64,000 bases of DNA, from contig JAJEAD010000063.1 of assembly GCA_022824305.1 (NCBI GenBank), forward strand, positions 1-64,000. The letters run 5' to 3'. The notes below the pieces were generated by a model that saw nothing but the letters and a program-made list of their open reading frames with translations, was not told the origin of the DNA and ran no database searches. Within the stretch, counting starts at the first letter, position 1. Each line of letters starts with the position of its first letter. Positions 1 to 8,769 of this stretch are shown here, piece by piece. The position numbers and the translations under genes were made by a program. The stretch is from Gammaproteobacteria bacterium. GTDB lineage: Bacteria; Pseudomonadota; Gammaproteobacteria; HK1.

Positions 1-99
1 GCGTCGATGAGCTGCCGGGCGATGGCGCGGGCGTCTCCGCAGACGCCGACGTCGATGCGCTTGGCGAGCCCCAGCATGTCGGGGTTCGAGTCCACCTGG
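1..99. repeat. 99-bp direct repeat, copy at window edge
   Basis: Bases 1-99 are identical to 598-696. The offset of 597 bp is a multiple of three and both copies lie in the xsc frame. The junction at base 99/100 follows codons reading K-N-Q-V-D, matching I-Q-V-D at the internal copy, so about ten bases of local similarity sit at the breakpoint. Either an assembly loop at a contig end or a real in-frame tandem duplication of 199 codons would produce this. Confidence 0.95.
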
Positions 100-1580
100 T
101 TCTTCTTCTCCGCGCCCCACTGGCCGTTGCGGAACACCACGATGCTCACCGGGATCTCCATCCGGTTGCAGGTGGGCAGCTCGTTCAGGCTGATCCCGAA
201 CGCGCCGTCGCCTACCAGCGCGACCGCGGGGCGCTCGGGCCGGGCGAGCTTCGCCCCCATGATCGCGGGGAAGGCGTAGCCGCAGTTGCCGAACATGCCG
301 GGGGCGAGGAAGCTGCGCGGCTCCTCGAACTGGAGATAGCTGTTGGCCATCGCGCAGATGTTGCCGATGTCGGTCGAGACCATCGCGTCGGCCGGCAGCC
401 CGTCCTGGATGGCGCGCAGCACCTGGCGCGGCGCCAACTTCTCGGGCTCGTCTCGCCGGGCCCGCTCGTTCCAGGTGCTGCCCGGATCGTCTTCCTCGTG
501 GTCCCAGCCCGCGAGCTTCTGTCGCCAGGCCGACTTGGCGGTGGCGATCTCCGCCCGGCGCGCCTCGCCCGCCCCGCCGCAGGCGTGGCCGTCGAGGGCG
601 TCGATGAGCTGCCGGGCGATGGCGCGGGCGTCTCCGCAGACGCCGACGTCGATGCGCTTGGCGAGCCCCAGCATGTCGGGGTTCGAGTCCACCTGGATGA
701 TCTTCGCCTGGCCGGTCCAGTACTCGATGTCGTGCTGGGGCAGCGTGCTGAAGGGGTTCAGCCGGGTGCCCAGGGCCAGGATCACGTCGGCCTTCTTCAC
801 CAGGTGCATCGCCGGCTCCCAGCCCTGGTAGCCGAGCGGCCCCACCGCGAGCGGGTGGCTGGCGGGGAAGCTGTCGTTGTGCAGGTAGCTGTTCGCCACC
901 GGCGCGCCAAGGAGCTCCGCGAGCTGCCCGCACTCGTCGACCGCGCCGCTCAGGACCACCCCGGCGCCGGCGACGATCACCGGATAGGAGGCCCCGCGGA
1001 GAAGATCCGCCGCCGCCGCGACCTGCGATTCGTCCCCGAGCTGGCGTCCGGGCAGGATGGGGTCGGGAATCTCGGTATCGATCACCTGGCAGAACATGTC
1101 CCGGGGCAGGTTGAACTGCACCGGTGCGCCGTGCTGGCGCGCGCGCTGAAAGCAGCGGCTCAGCGCCTCGGAGATTCGCGCAGGATGGGTGAGGGTTTCC
1201 TGGTGACAGGTGATCTCCTCGAAACAGGGAAGCTGGCGCGTCTCCTGGAAACCGCCGAGGCCCTGGGTGTTGGAGCCGGTCTCCGGCGTGATCACCACCA
1301 TCGGCGTGTGGTTCCAGTAGGCGGCGGCGACCGCGGTCACGAAGTTGGTGATGCCCGGACCGTTCTGCGCGATGCACACCGCGATCCCGCCGCCGGCGCG
1401 CGTGTAGCCGTCCGCCATGTGGGCCGCGCCCTGCTCGTGGGCCACGTCCACGAAGCGGATTCCGGCGCGTTCGAACACGTCGAGACTCGGCATGTAGGCG
1501 GAGCCCACGATCCCGAAGGCGAGCTTCACCCCCTGCACGCGCAGGGTCTCGACGAAGGCTTCCTGAGAGGTCATCTGCAT
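1..1580 (-). CDS. xsc: Sulfoacetaldehyde acetyltransferase (3' part missing)
   Basis: TPP-dependent enzyme that converts sulfoacetaldehyde and phosphate to acetyl phosphate and sulfite, the desulfonation step of taurine and isethionate degradation in the cytoplasm. Reading from ATG 1580 the protein starts MQMTSQEAF and shows the Xsc landmarks FGIVGSAYM, HEQGAAHMADGY, AQNGPGITNFVTA, a GGFQETRQLP stretch, NSYLHNDSFPASHPL and, at about residue 490, WGAEKKNQVD. About 526 residues are visible and no stop is reached. After WGAEKKNQVD the family normally continues with its C-terminal domain; here the frame instead re-enters the sequence already read after IIQVD (99-bp repeat), so the last 33 visible codons do not belong to a normal Xsc. 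No phosphate acetyltransferase gene, the usual neighbour, is visible. The substrate assignment rests on overall Xsc resemblance rather than general TPP-enzyme features. Confidence 0.9.
   Translation of the reverse strand, partial: MQMTSQEAFVETLRVQGVKLAFGIVGSAYMPSLDVFERAGIRFVDVAHEQGAAHMADGYTRAGGGIAVCIAQNGPGITNFVTAVAAAYWNHTPMVVITPETGSNTQGLGGFQETRQLPCFEEITCHQETLTHPARISEALSRCFQRARQHGAPVQFNLPRDMFCQVIDTEIPDPILPGRQLGDESQVAAAADLLRGASYPVIVAGAGVVLSGAVDECGQLAELLGAPVANSYLHNDSFPASHPLAVGPLGYQGWEPAMHLVKKADVILALGTRLNPFSTLPQHDIEYWTGQAKIIQVDSNPDMLGLAKRIDVGVCGDARAIARQLIDALDGHACGGAGEARRAEIATAKSAWRQKLAGWDHEEDDPGSTWNERARRDEPEKLAPRQVLRAIQDGLPADAMVSTDIGNICAMANSYLQFEEPRSFLAPGMFGNCGYAFPAIMGAKLARPERPAVALVGDGAFGISLNELPTCNRMEIPVSIVVFRNGQWGAEKKNQVDSNPDMLGLAKRIDVGVCGDARAIARQLID
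598..696. repeat. 99-bp direct repeat, internal copy
   Basis: Second copy of the repeat at 1-99, located where it is expected in an Xsc protein, just after the KIIQVD segment that follows the central domain. This is therefore the original position; the copy at 1-99 is the displaced one. Confidence 0.95.
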
Positions 1581-1779
1581 GGTGTCGTCTTTCCCTCGGC
1601 CGCTCCTGCGGCGGCACTCAATCGCCAATGAACAAGCGCCATAGCATGGGCTTTCACGTCACGCGATTCCAGTGTCCGGGCGCGCTTCGCAACCCCGGCG
1701 CGTTGCCGCCGGAGTGCATGACCACAGGCCGCGGGCCAGGAGCGCGGCGTTCGACGGACAGGCAAGCCGACGGGCCAAC

Positions 1780-3165
1780 TCAAGTGTGGTGAAGCGTCGG
1801 CGCGCTCGTCGCGCCGCGACTTCGCTTCACTTGCCCGGTCCCGGAAGCGCGTTGCGCGCTGTAGCGGTTCTCGGGCACCGGCAGGCCGAGCTGCGACCGC
1901 AGGGTGGTGCCTTCGTACTCGGTGCGAAACAGCCCGCGCTTCTGCAGGATCGGCACCACTTCGTCGACGAACTCGTCGAGACCGGCGGGAAAGTACGCAG
2001 GGAGGAGGACGAAGCCGTCGCAGGCCCGAGCGCGGAACCACTCTTCCATCATGTCGGCGATCTGCTCCGGGGTGCCGCTGACCACCGCGTGGCCGCGGGC
2101 GGCGGCGAAGAGGTTGTAGAGATCGCGAAGCGTCTGGCCCGCCTTGCGGGCACGCGCGATGTGGACGTCGACATAGCCGTGAATGTGTTCCGAGCGAGGC
2201 AGATCCGGCACCGGCTCGTCGAGGGAGTAGCGCGACATGTCGTAGCCGAGGCGGTCCGACATGAGATGCATTGCGGCGGAGTCGTCGACGAATCGGCCGA
2301 GGACATCGAGCTTGCCGCGCGCCTCCGCCTCCGTGCCTCCGAGCACCGGCATCAGGCCGGGCAGCACCCTGATCCAGCGCGCATCCCGGCCCTGCGCGCG
2401 GGCCCTGGACAGGATGCCGCGGCGGAACGCGCGGGCGGCATCGATTTCCTGCTGCACCGAGAAGAGCAGCTCGGCGTGGCGGGAGGCGAAGGCCTGGCCG
2501 CTCTCCGACGAGCCGGCCTGCACGATGACCGGCCGCCCCTGCGGGCTGCGCGAGTGGTTGAGCGGCCCGCGCACCGAGTAGAACTCGCCTTCGTGGTCGA
2601 GCGGGTGGATCCTGGCCGCATCGACGTAGACCCCGGTTTCGGGATCCGCGATCCGTGCCCCACCCTCCCAGGAATCCCACAGGCCCTTGACCGCTTCCGC
2701 AAACTCGTCCGCCATCCGGTAGCGCAGGTCGTGGGCGGTGAGCGTGTCGAGCCCGAAGTTGGCGGCGCTCTCCGGCGACGAGGTGGTCACCACGTTCCAG
2801 CCGCCGCGCCCGCCGCTGATGTGGTCGAGGGAAGCGAAGCGGCGGGCGAGGCTGTAGGGCTGGCAGTACGTGGTGGACGCGGTTCCGATGAGACCGATGT
2901 GACGGGTGAGCGGCGCGAGCGCCGAGAGCAGCGTGAAGGGCTCGAGACGCGCCACCATTCCCGGGTGCTCTTCCGGCACGCAGGCGAGGTTGTCGCCGAC
3001 GAAGAAGAAATCCAGCCGGCCGCGTTCGGCGCTCTCCGCGATGCGGCGAAAGGCCTCGAAGTCCTCCCCGCTCTGCGACGCGCCGGCATAGCGCCACCCC
3101 GCGACGTGGTTGCCCGTACCCGCCGCGTACACTCCGAGGTGCATCCGCTCCGTGTCGCGCTCCAT
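1780..3165 (-). CDS. NtaA/SnaA/DszA-type FMN-dependent monooxygenase
   Basis: Luciferase-like flavin monooxygenase of the two-component NtaA/SnaA/DszA group, which uses FMNH2 from a separate reductase to oxidise C-N or C-S containing substrates. Visible family features are MHLGVYAAGTG at the N-terminus, the FFVGDN barrel segment, a long SGGRGGWNVVTT loop, NHSRSPQGRPVIVQAGSSESG near the middle, and EYEGTTLRSQLGLPVPENR at the C-terminus. The chosen ATG at 3165 gives 461 residues, normal for the family; MHLGVY seven codons further in is an alternative start, and the frame stays open upstream to 3303 without family similarity. It lies on the same strand as xsc, so the pair may share a role in sulfonate or sulfone metabolism; the substrate cannot be read from sequence. 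Confidence 0.85.
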   Translation of the reverse strand: MERDTERMHLGVYAAGTGNHVAGWRYAGASQSGEDFEAFRRIAESAERGRLDFFFVGDNLACVPEEHPGMVARLEPFTLLSALAPLTRHIGLIGTASTTYCQPYSLARRFASLDHISGGRGGWNVVTTSSPESAANFGLDTLTAHDLRYRMADEFAEAVKGLWDSWEGGARIADPETGVYVDAARIHPLDHEGEFYSVRGPLNHSRSPQGRPVIVQAGSSESGQAFASRHAELLFSVQQEIDAARAFRRGILSRARAQGRDARWIRVLPGLMPVLGGTEAEARGKLDVLGRFVDDSAAMHLMSDRLGYDMSRYSLDEPVPDLPRSEHIHGYVDVHIARARKAGQTLRDLYNLFAAARGHAVVSGTPEQIADMMEEWFRARACDGFVLLPAYFPAGLDEFVDEVVPILQKRGLFRTEYEGTTLRSQLGLPVPENRYSAQRASGTGQVKRSRGATSAPTLHHT

Positions 3166-3569
3166 GATCGGTGTCGAGGCTCGAGCCTCCCTCCGCCTTG
3201 ACCGAGCCCGGACATTACCCAATGCCCGGCGCCTTTTCGAACCGCGAGCATCCACGACGCCGCTGCGTCCGGTGTGCGCCGGGCGGGGCGTCAACTCCGG
3301 CATCGGTCCGGCCGGGCATGCAGGGGCATTTCACGTGGGCCGGCGGGGGCCGAGGTCGAGGAATTGCGCCGCCCGTGGGCGGACGTTCGCCCATCCTTCA
3401 CCTTCAAACGCTCTTCCAAGGGGCCAAGGGGCTATCCCGCCTCCCGGCACGGAGGGGGCGTTGCATCCCTCCCGCACAAGGGCGCTGTCCGGGTGCACAC
3501 TCCGGGATGCAATGCCGGGCGCGGTGCGGTACAAGGGACGCGTTTCGACCGGCGCGCAAGGGGCGTTGA
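3166..3569. other. Divergent intergenic region
   Basis: This 404-bp stretch lies between the start of the flavin monooxygenase on the minus strand and the SDR on the plus strand. Open frames cross it but resemble no protein. It presumably holds the promoters for both directions; no clear operator or riboswitch was recognised. Confidence 0.5.
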
Positions 3570-4322
3570 ATGGGACGGCTCGACGACAAGACCCTTATCG
3601 TGACCGGGGCCGCTTCCGGGATCGGACGCTCCTGCGCGGAGCGCTTTCTCGAAGAGGGAGCAAACGTGGTGCTCGGGGACCTGAACGAGGCGTCGGGGAA
3701 CACGCTTGCCGCTTCGCTGGGCGCGCGCGCCGCCTTCGAGGCGCTGAACGTGACCCGCGAGGCGGACTGGGAGCGCGCCGTCGCCACCGCGCTCGCACGA
3801 TTCGGGCATCTCGACGGCGTCGCGAACGTGGCGGGCATCGCGTTGGAGGGCGACGACATCGAGCACTGCACCGAGCGGACCTGGGATCGCGTCATCGGTG
3901 TCAATCTCGACGGCGTGTTCCTCGGCACGAAGCACGGCGTGGCGGCGATGAAGGAGGACCGGGGCGGTTCCATCGTGAACATCTCCTCCGTCGACTGCCT
4001 CGTCTCCGACCCCAACGGCGCCGCCATCGCCTACACCGCGAGCAAGGGCGGCGTACGCCTGCTCAGCAAGTCCGCCGCCCTGCACTGTGCGCGGCACGGC
4101 TACGGAATCCGGGTCAACACCATCCACCCCGGCTACATCGACACCCCGATGATGGATCTCTTCGACGCCGACGCCATCGACGACGTGATTCGCCGCCACC
4201 CGCTGGGTCGACTCGGCAAGCCCCGCGAGATCGCGGACGCGGCGCTCTACCTGCAGAGCGACGAGTCGCGCTTCGTCACCGGCTCGGAGTTCGTCATCGA
4301 CGGAGGATTCACCGCCCTGTGA
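3570..4322 (+). CDS. Short-chain dehydrogenase/reductase (SDR)
   Basis: Classical 250-residue NAD(P)-dependent oxidoreductase. It has TGAASGIG at residues 12-19 for cofactor binding, a D-L motif after the second strand suggesting NAD preference, NVAGIA in place of NNAG, NISS for the catalytic serine region, and the YTASK catalytic tyrosine-lysine pair. The C-terminus ends with the usual FVIDGGFTAL strand. A Shine-Dalgarno-like AAGGGG lies seven bases before the ATG. It heads a run with a GNAT and sorA, divergent from xsc, so an alcohol or aldehyde step in sulfonate breakdown is a reasonable guess, but the substrate is unknown. Confidence 0.85.
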   Translation: MGRLDDKTLIVTGAASGIGRSCAERFLEEGANVVLGDLNEASGNTLAASLGARAAFEALNVTREADWERAVATALARFGHLDGVANVAGIALEGDDIEHCTERTWDRVIGVNLDGVFLGTKHGVAAMKEDRGGSIVNISSVDCLVSDPNGAAIAYTASKGGVRLLSKSAALHCARHGYGIRVNTIHPGYIDTPMMDLFDADAIDDVIRRHPLGRLGKPREIADAALYLQSDESRFVTGSEFVIDGGFTAL

Positions 4323-4948
4323 GCCCGTCGCTCACCTTCCGTCCGCTGACCCCGCGGCTCATGGACGACCTGGGAGCGGTCCTCCGTGGAAGCTGGGGCA
4401 GGAGCTGCTGGTGCATGTTTCCCCGCCTCACCGACGCCCAGGCTCGCGAGCTGCCCGGCTCGGGATCCCGGAGCGAGCGCCAGCGCGACGCGATGACGAG
4501 GCTCGCCCGCCGCCGGCATGCCCCGGGACTGCTCGCCTTCGAGGGTGCCGAGCCCGTCGGCTGGGTCGCCGTCGCGCCTCGAAACGAGCTCGGCCGCATC
4601 GAGGCGTCCCGTACGACGCCCCGTGTCGACGCCGAGCGAGTCTGGGTCATCCCCTGCATCACCGTGCGAAAGGAGTCCCGCGGCCGCGGGATCGCGCTGG
4701 CCTCGATCGAAGCGGCGGTCGCCTATGCCATCGAGAAAGGCGCTCCCGCCGTCGAAGCCTACCCGCGCGCCGGCTCGGCGCGCACCGGCGACGACAACGC
4801 CTTCTTCGGAACCGAACCCCTCTTTCACCGCGCGGGATTCCGGGTGATCCGGACTCCGCCCGAGAACTACCCCCGCAACTGGGTCCCGCGCGTCACCATG
4901 CGCATCGAGCCCGACACCGGAAAGCACACGGGAACGATGCCGCGCTGA
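4319..4948 (+). CDS. GNAT-family N-acetyltransferase
   Basis: Acetyl-CoA dependent acyltransferase of about 209 residues. The core motif A region reads ITVRKESRGRGIALASIEAAVAYA, containing the R/Q-x-x-G-x-G/A pyrophosphate-binding loop, followed by a C-terminal FHRAGFRVI strand. The start is a GTG overlapping the SDR stop codon as GTGA, indicating translational coupling; a GGAGGA lies upstream. The same frame stays open far upstream, but that part is the out-of-frame shadow of the SDR. The substrate is unknown. Confidence 0.75.
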   Translation: MSPSLTFRPLTPRLMDDLGAVLRGSWGRSCWCMFPRLTDAQARELPGSGSRSERQRDAMTRLARRRHAPGLLAFEGAEPVGWVAVAPRNELGRIEASRTTPRVDAERVWVIPCITVRKESRGRGIALASIEAAVAYAIEKGAPAVEAYPRAGSARTGDDNAFFGTEPLFHRAGFRVIRTPPENYPRNWVPRVTMRIEPDTGKHTGTMPR

Positions 4949-4959
4949 AAGGAGAAGTC

Positions 4960-6264
4960 ATGTCATCACATCAATCATCGAAACCCGATCATCCCGACCT
5001 TCACGAGTTCTTCGCCAGGGATCCGCAGGAAGCGGACCGCGCCTTCTTCGGACGGGAGGCATGCTCGGACCGGCGCGGCTTCCTGCGCGGGGCCGGGCTC
5101 GCCACCATGGCGGCCATGGTGGGGGCCGTCATCCCCTTCCACCGCAACATGCCCGCCGGGCTCATCCCGGCCGCCTTCGCGGACGAGAGCCTGCTCGTCG
5201 GCAAGGACGGGCTGACCCTGCTGAACGACCGTCCGCTCAACGCCGAGACGCCGCCCCACCTGCTGGACGATGCGATTACCCCGACCTCGCGTCACTTCAT
5301 CCGCAACAACGGCCTGCCGCCGGTGGACGTTGACCCGGCGGCCTGGACCCTCACCGTGGACGGCCTCGTCGATCATCCCTCCACGTACTCGATCGCCGAT
5401 CTGCAATCGAAGTTCGAAGTCGTCACGATGGCCCTTCTCATCGAGTGCGGGGGAAATGGGCGCGCCTTCTTCGACCCGCCGGCCAAGGGCAACCAGTGGA
5501 CCTACGGCGCGGTCGCCTGCTCGGAGTGGACGGGAGTGCGCCTCCGGGACGTGCTCGAGGCGGCCGGCGTGCAGCCCGGCGTCGTCTACACCGCGCACGT
5601 CGGCGCCGACACGCACCTCTCGGGGGAGGCGGGCAAGCTTCCCATCTCCCGCGGCGTGCCCATCGCCAAGGCGATGACCGACAACGTGCTCCTCGCCTTC
5701 GGGCAAAACGGGGGTGCGCTCCATCCCATGAACGGGGCGCCGCTGCGTCTCGTAATCCCGGGCTGGCCGGGCTCCTGCTCCCAGAAGTGGCTCCGGCGCA
5801 TCACCCTTCGAGACGTCGTGCATGACGGCCCCAAGATGACCGGCAGCTCCTACCGCGTGCCGCGCTACCAGGTCGAGCCGGGCGAGAAGGTCGACAAGCA
5901 AGACTTCGTCATCATCGAGCGGATGCCGGTGAAATCCCTCATCACCCATCCCGCGAACGGCGCGGGAACGGGCAGCACGGTCGAGGTCCGCGGCCACGCC
6001 TGGTCGGGGGACCGGACGATTGCGGCGGTGGACATCTCCTACGACTTCGGCGCCACCTGGATGCCCGCGGCCCTGGACGCGCCCGCCAACGAAGGGGCTT
6101 GGCAGACCTTCCACGCCACGGTGGAGCTGCCCGGTGCGGGGTACTACGAGGTCTGGGCGCGAGCGACCGACAGCGCCGGGGTGATGCAGCCGCACGCCAT
6201 CGACTGGAACCCGAAAGGCTACCTCAACAACACCATGCATCGGGTGGCGCTCCGGGTCGCTTGA
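4960..6264 (+). CDS. sorA: Sulfite dehydrogenase molybdopterin subunit (SorA-like)
   Basis: Molybdenum-cofactor enzyme of the sulfite oxidase family, expected to oxidise sulfite to sulfate in the periplasm and pass electrons to a c-type cytochrome. The N-terminus has a twin-arginine signal (DRRGFLRGAG, arginines 38-39) followed by a hydrophobic stretch. The molybdenum-ligand cysteine is C163 in ECGGNGR. The segments HPMNGAPLRLVIPGWPGS and KWLRRI are typical of the moco domain, and a Mo-co dimerisation domain fills the last 120 residues. AAAGGAGAAG precedes the ATG. Length 434 residues. The next gene is a SorB-like cytochrome, which supports SorAB over a YedY-type reductase. Xsc produces the sulfite substrate. 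Confidence 0.88.
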   Translation: MSSHQSSKPDHPDLHEFFARDPQEADRAFFGREACSDRRGFLRGAGLATMAAMVGAVIPFHRNMPAGLIPAAFADESLLVGKDGLTLLNDRPLNAETPPHLLDDAITPTSRHFIRNNGLPPVDVDPAAWTLTVDGLVDHPSTYSIADLQSKFEVVTMALLIECGGNGRAFFDPPAKGNQWTYGAVACSEWTGVRLRDVLEAAGVQPGVVYTAHVGADTHLSGEAGKLPISRGVPIAKAMTDNVLLAFGQNGGALHPMNGAPLRLVIPGWPGSCSQKWLRRITLRDVVHDGPKMTGSSYRVPRYQVEPGEKVDKQDFVIIERMPVKSLITHPANGAGTGSTVEVRGHAWSGDRTIAAVDISYDFGATWMPAALDAPANEGAWQTFHATVELPGAGYYEVWARATDSAGVMQPHAIDWNPKGYLNNTMHRVALRVA

Positions 6265-6337
6265 GCCGGCGCGGCACAGGCGGGAGCGCACGCTGCCCAC
6301 AGGTGTCTTCTTCCGTCGAGAGCGACGGCAGTACGTA

Positions 6338-6363
6338 CGCCCGTCCCGGATCCGGGACGGGCG
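6338..6363. promoter_or_regulatory. 26-bp perfect palindrome between sorA and sorB
   Basis: A fully symmetric GC-rich 26-base palindrome centred on GGATCC sits in the 243-bp gap between sorA and sorB. As RNA it would form a very stable hairpin without a U-tract; as DNA it could be a protein-binding site. It may separate expression levels of the two subunits or protect the sorA transcript end. Confidence 0.7.
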
Positions 6364-6507
6364 AAGCGCCCGGCGCCGGAGGCATCCCTGCCGGCCGCGA
6401 CGTGGCCTGCCCGTACACCGGACCCCGGCCGGCACGACGTTGAAATGCCAGGCTTCTCCGCCACGTTCCAAGGTGGCCTCCCTGTTCGTTGGCGTAGCTT
6501 CGGAACC

Positions 6508-7251
6508 GTGAGCGCCGCTCTCTCCCGCCGGCTGACCCGGCACCTCCTCGCCGGTCTGCTGGCCTGGCTCCCTGCGACGGGTGGGGCCATCGCCGGCGAG
6601 GCGTCCATCCAGGAGCGCCTCGCCACCGCGTCGCCCGCGCGAGGCGAGGCGCTCTCTCTGGTGTGTCGCGCATGTCATGGCTTCGCTGAAGACGCCGCCC
6701 CGACCCTGGGGCCGAACCTTTGGGGACTGCTCGGGCGTGCGGTGGCGTCGGAGGAAGGCTACGACCGCTACTCGCCTGCGATGGCGGCCTACGCCGGGGT
6801 CTGGTCGCTAGAGCGCCTCGACCGCTATCTGCGCAGCCCCGCGGAGGAAATCGAAGGCACCAGCATGGTGTTTCCGGGCGTTCCCGACGCCGGCGAGCGC
6901 GCCGACATCATCGCCTGGCTGGGAGTCGTTTCCGGGTCGCTCACACCCCCCGATGGAGGCTTCGCCGCTTCCGACCCGGACGAGTCTGCGCTCGGCAAAT
7001 GGGAGAACGCCGACTTCGGCCTCCTCGTCACGGCGGAGGGCGCCGCCGTGACCCACGCCTACTGCACCGTGTGCCACTCCGAGCGGATCGTCGCCCAGCA
7101 GGGCCTCACCCGGGAGGACTGGCTCGAAACGCTCGAGTACATGGTGGACGAACACGGCATGGCTCCGATCGAGGGCCCCGAATTCGACCTCGTCGTCGAC
7201 TACCTCTCGACCCACTACGGCCCGGATCGCCCGAACTTCCCGTCGCCATGA
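6508..7251 (+). CDS. sorB: Dihaem c-type cytochrome, SorB-like electron acceptor
   Basis: Exported cytochrome likely to accept electrons from SorA. From the GTG at 6508 a Sec signal peptide is seen (SRRLTRHLLAGLLAWLPATG, cleavage after about residue 29). Two haem-attachment motifs follow: CRACH at residues 53-57, with a probable axial methionine M120, and CTVCH at 186-190. The second half, with SERIVAQQGLTREDW and a closing HYGPDRPNFP, is the part that resembles SorB of sulfite dehydrogenases; the first half is a class I cytochrome c module, so this looks like a fusion of two single-haem units. An ATG at 6445 in the same frame would spoil the signal peptide and is less likely. Confidence 0.85.
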   Translation: MSAALSRRLTRHLLAGLLAWLPATGGAIAGEASIQERLATASPARGEALSLVCRACHGFAEDAAPTLGPNLWGLLGRAVASEEGYDRYSPAMAAYAGVWSLERLDRYLRSPAEEIEGTSMVFPGVPDAGERADIIAWLGVVSGSLTPPDGGFAASDPDESALGKWENADFGLLVTAEGAAVTHAYCTVCHSERIVAQQGLTREDWLETLEYMVDEHGMAPIEGPEFDLVVDYLSTHYGPDRPNFPSP

Positions 7252-7457
7252 CGCGAGGCCGAGCCCGAACTCCTTCGACCCGGAACAGTGGCGCAGCGGC
7301 GACGCGGAATGGAGACGGCGAGGGCATGAAACACGCGCCCCCACTTCGGCCCTTCTCCCGCGCCGCCGGCGGGTACGCTCCGGCGCCGCGGCGCGGGTAA
7401 CATGCCGACCCGCGGAACACCCGCACGTCGATTCACAACAGACGAGGAGATTCGAAC

Positions 7458-7859
7458 ATGACCATCACGGCGGCAGAGGCGACGCGGGCGGCAGAAGCTG
7501 CGCTCGCGAAGAGCGTGGAACTCGGCACCACGGTCTCCATCTCGGTGGTCGACACGGGCGGAGAGCTCTCGTCCTTCGTGCGTCAGGACGGTTCCGCGCC
7601 CGTCAACTTCGACATCTCCTTCGGCCAGGCCTACACGGTCGCGAAGTTCGGCGGGCTGCGCGGCGGCAGTATCGCGAAGTTCGCCGACTACAACTGGTTT
7701 CGAGGGGCGAGCGCCATGCGCGGGGGGTGCCTGCTCGCGGCGGAAGGCGCGCTGCCCCTGCGGCGGGGCGAGGAGCTCGTGGGCGCGATCGGGGTGAGCG
7801 GAGCAACGGAGGCGGACGACCTCGCCATCGCGGAGGCGGGGGCCGCCGCGCTCGCATAG
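7458..7859 (+). CDS. GlcG/HbpS-family protein
   Basis: A 133-residue protein of the GlcG/HbpS fold. It has the N-terminal helix ITAAEATRAAEAALAKS, the VSISVVDTGGELSSFVRQDG hairpin, and the C-terminal GALPLRRGEELVGAIGVSGATEADDLAIAEAG signature. Family members bind haem or accompany oxidative catabolic operons; their exact function is generally unclear. AGGAG precedes the ATG. It sits between the sulfite dehydrogenase genes and a TauD-like oxygenase, all on the plus strand, so it is probably co-expressed. Confidence 0.85.
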   Translation: MTITAAEATRAAEAALAKSVELGTTVSISVVDTGGELSSFVRQDGSAPVNFDISFGQAYTVAKFGGLRGGSIAKFADYNWFRGASAMRGGCLLAAEGALPLRRGEELVGAIGVSGATEADDLAIAEAGAAALA

Positions 7860-7917
7860 ACACCCCCCGGCGGAAGCGGTTCCGGATTTGCCCTCCGGCC
7901 ATAGAGGAGCTTTCCCG

Positions 7918-8769
7918 ATGCCGGCGCAGACGCTTCGCATTCGTCCCTACTCCTCGGCGCTCGGCGCCGAGGTGCTCGGCGTGGACCTCGCCCGTCCCCT
8001 CGACGAGGGGACCTGGGATCGCCTCCACGAGGCCTTCCGGCAACATCTCGTGCTCTTCTTTCGCAATCAGCACCTGAGCCCGGAGCAGCATCTCGCGTTC
8101 TCGCGACGCTTCGGGGAGCTCGAGACCTACCCCTTCGCGGACGGGATGGACAAGTATCCGGAGCTCGTGGAGGTCGTCAAGCTGCCCGACGAAGTCGTCT
8201 CCTTCGGCAGCGGCTGGCACGTCGACATGTCGTTTCGGGAGAAGCCGCCGCTCGGCGCGGCGCTCTACGCGATCGAGGTGCCGCCCGCGGGCGGCGACAC
8301 CCTGTTTGCGAACATGCACCTCGCGTACGAGACCCTGTCGCCGGGCATGCGGAAGCTCGTCGGGCGCCTGCGGGCGGTGCACGACTCCAACTGGTACCTG
8401 AACCTCGAGGACGCGCAGTCGCGCGCCTACCGGGGCATGAAGATGCGCTTCGACGATCCGCCGGTGGTGCGCGCGCATCCGCTCACCCGGGTGCACCCGG
8501 CAAGCGGGCGCACCTCGCTCTTCATCAGCCCCGACTACTGCGGGCGCCTCGAGGGCATGAGCAAGGAGGAAAGCGCCGCCCTGCTCGAGATGCTCGAAGG
8601 CCACGCCACCCGCCACGAGTTCATCTGCCGCTTCCGCTGGGAGCCCGGTTCGATCGCGCTGTGGGACAACCGCTGCGTCATGCACAACGCGCTCCGCGAC
8701 GACATCGGCGCGAGGCTGCACGGCAAGGGCTTCAAGCGGGTGATGCGCCGCTCGACCATCAAGGCCTGA
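7918..8769 (+). CDS. TauD/TfdA-family Fe(II)/2-oxoglutarate dioxygenase
   Basis: Non-haem iron, 2-oxoglutarate dependent dioxygenase of 283 residues. The iron ligands are H101 and D103 in WHVDMSF and H256 in DNRCVMHNA; R274 in GFKRVMRRS is placed to bind 2-oxoglutarate. The start at 7918 is preceded by AGAGGAGC; an upstream TTG in frame is unlikely. TauD itself converts taurine to aminoacetaldehyde and sulfite, and the location beside xsc and sorAB makes a sulfonate substrate attractive, but the family also acts on carnitine precursors, phenoxyacetates and sulfate esters. Family membership is firm; taurine specificity is inference. Confidence 0.88.
   Translation: MPAQTLRIRPYSSALGAEVLGVDLARPLDEGTWDRLHEAFRQHLVLFFRNQHLSPEQHLAFSRRFGELETYPFADGMDKYPELVEVVKLPDEVVSFGSGWHVDMSFREKPPLGAALYAIEVPPAGGDTLFANMHLAYETLSPGMRKLVGRLRAVHDSNWYLNLEDAQSRAYRGMKMRFDDPPVVRAHPLTRVHPASGRTSLFISPDYCGRLEGMSKEESAALLEMLEGHATRHEFICRFRWEPGSIALWDNRCVMHNALRDDIGARLHGKGFKRVMRRSTIKA

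Noticed and set aside
1780-3165. An F420-dependent luciferase-like oxidoreductase
   Set aside because: The sequence fits the FMN-using NtaA/SnaA/DszA branch rather than F420-dependent ones, despite F420 genes in the window.
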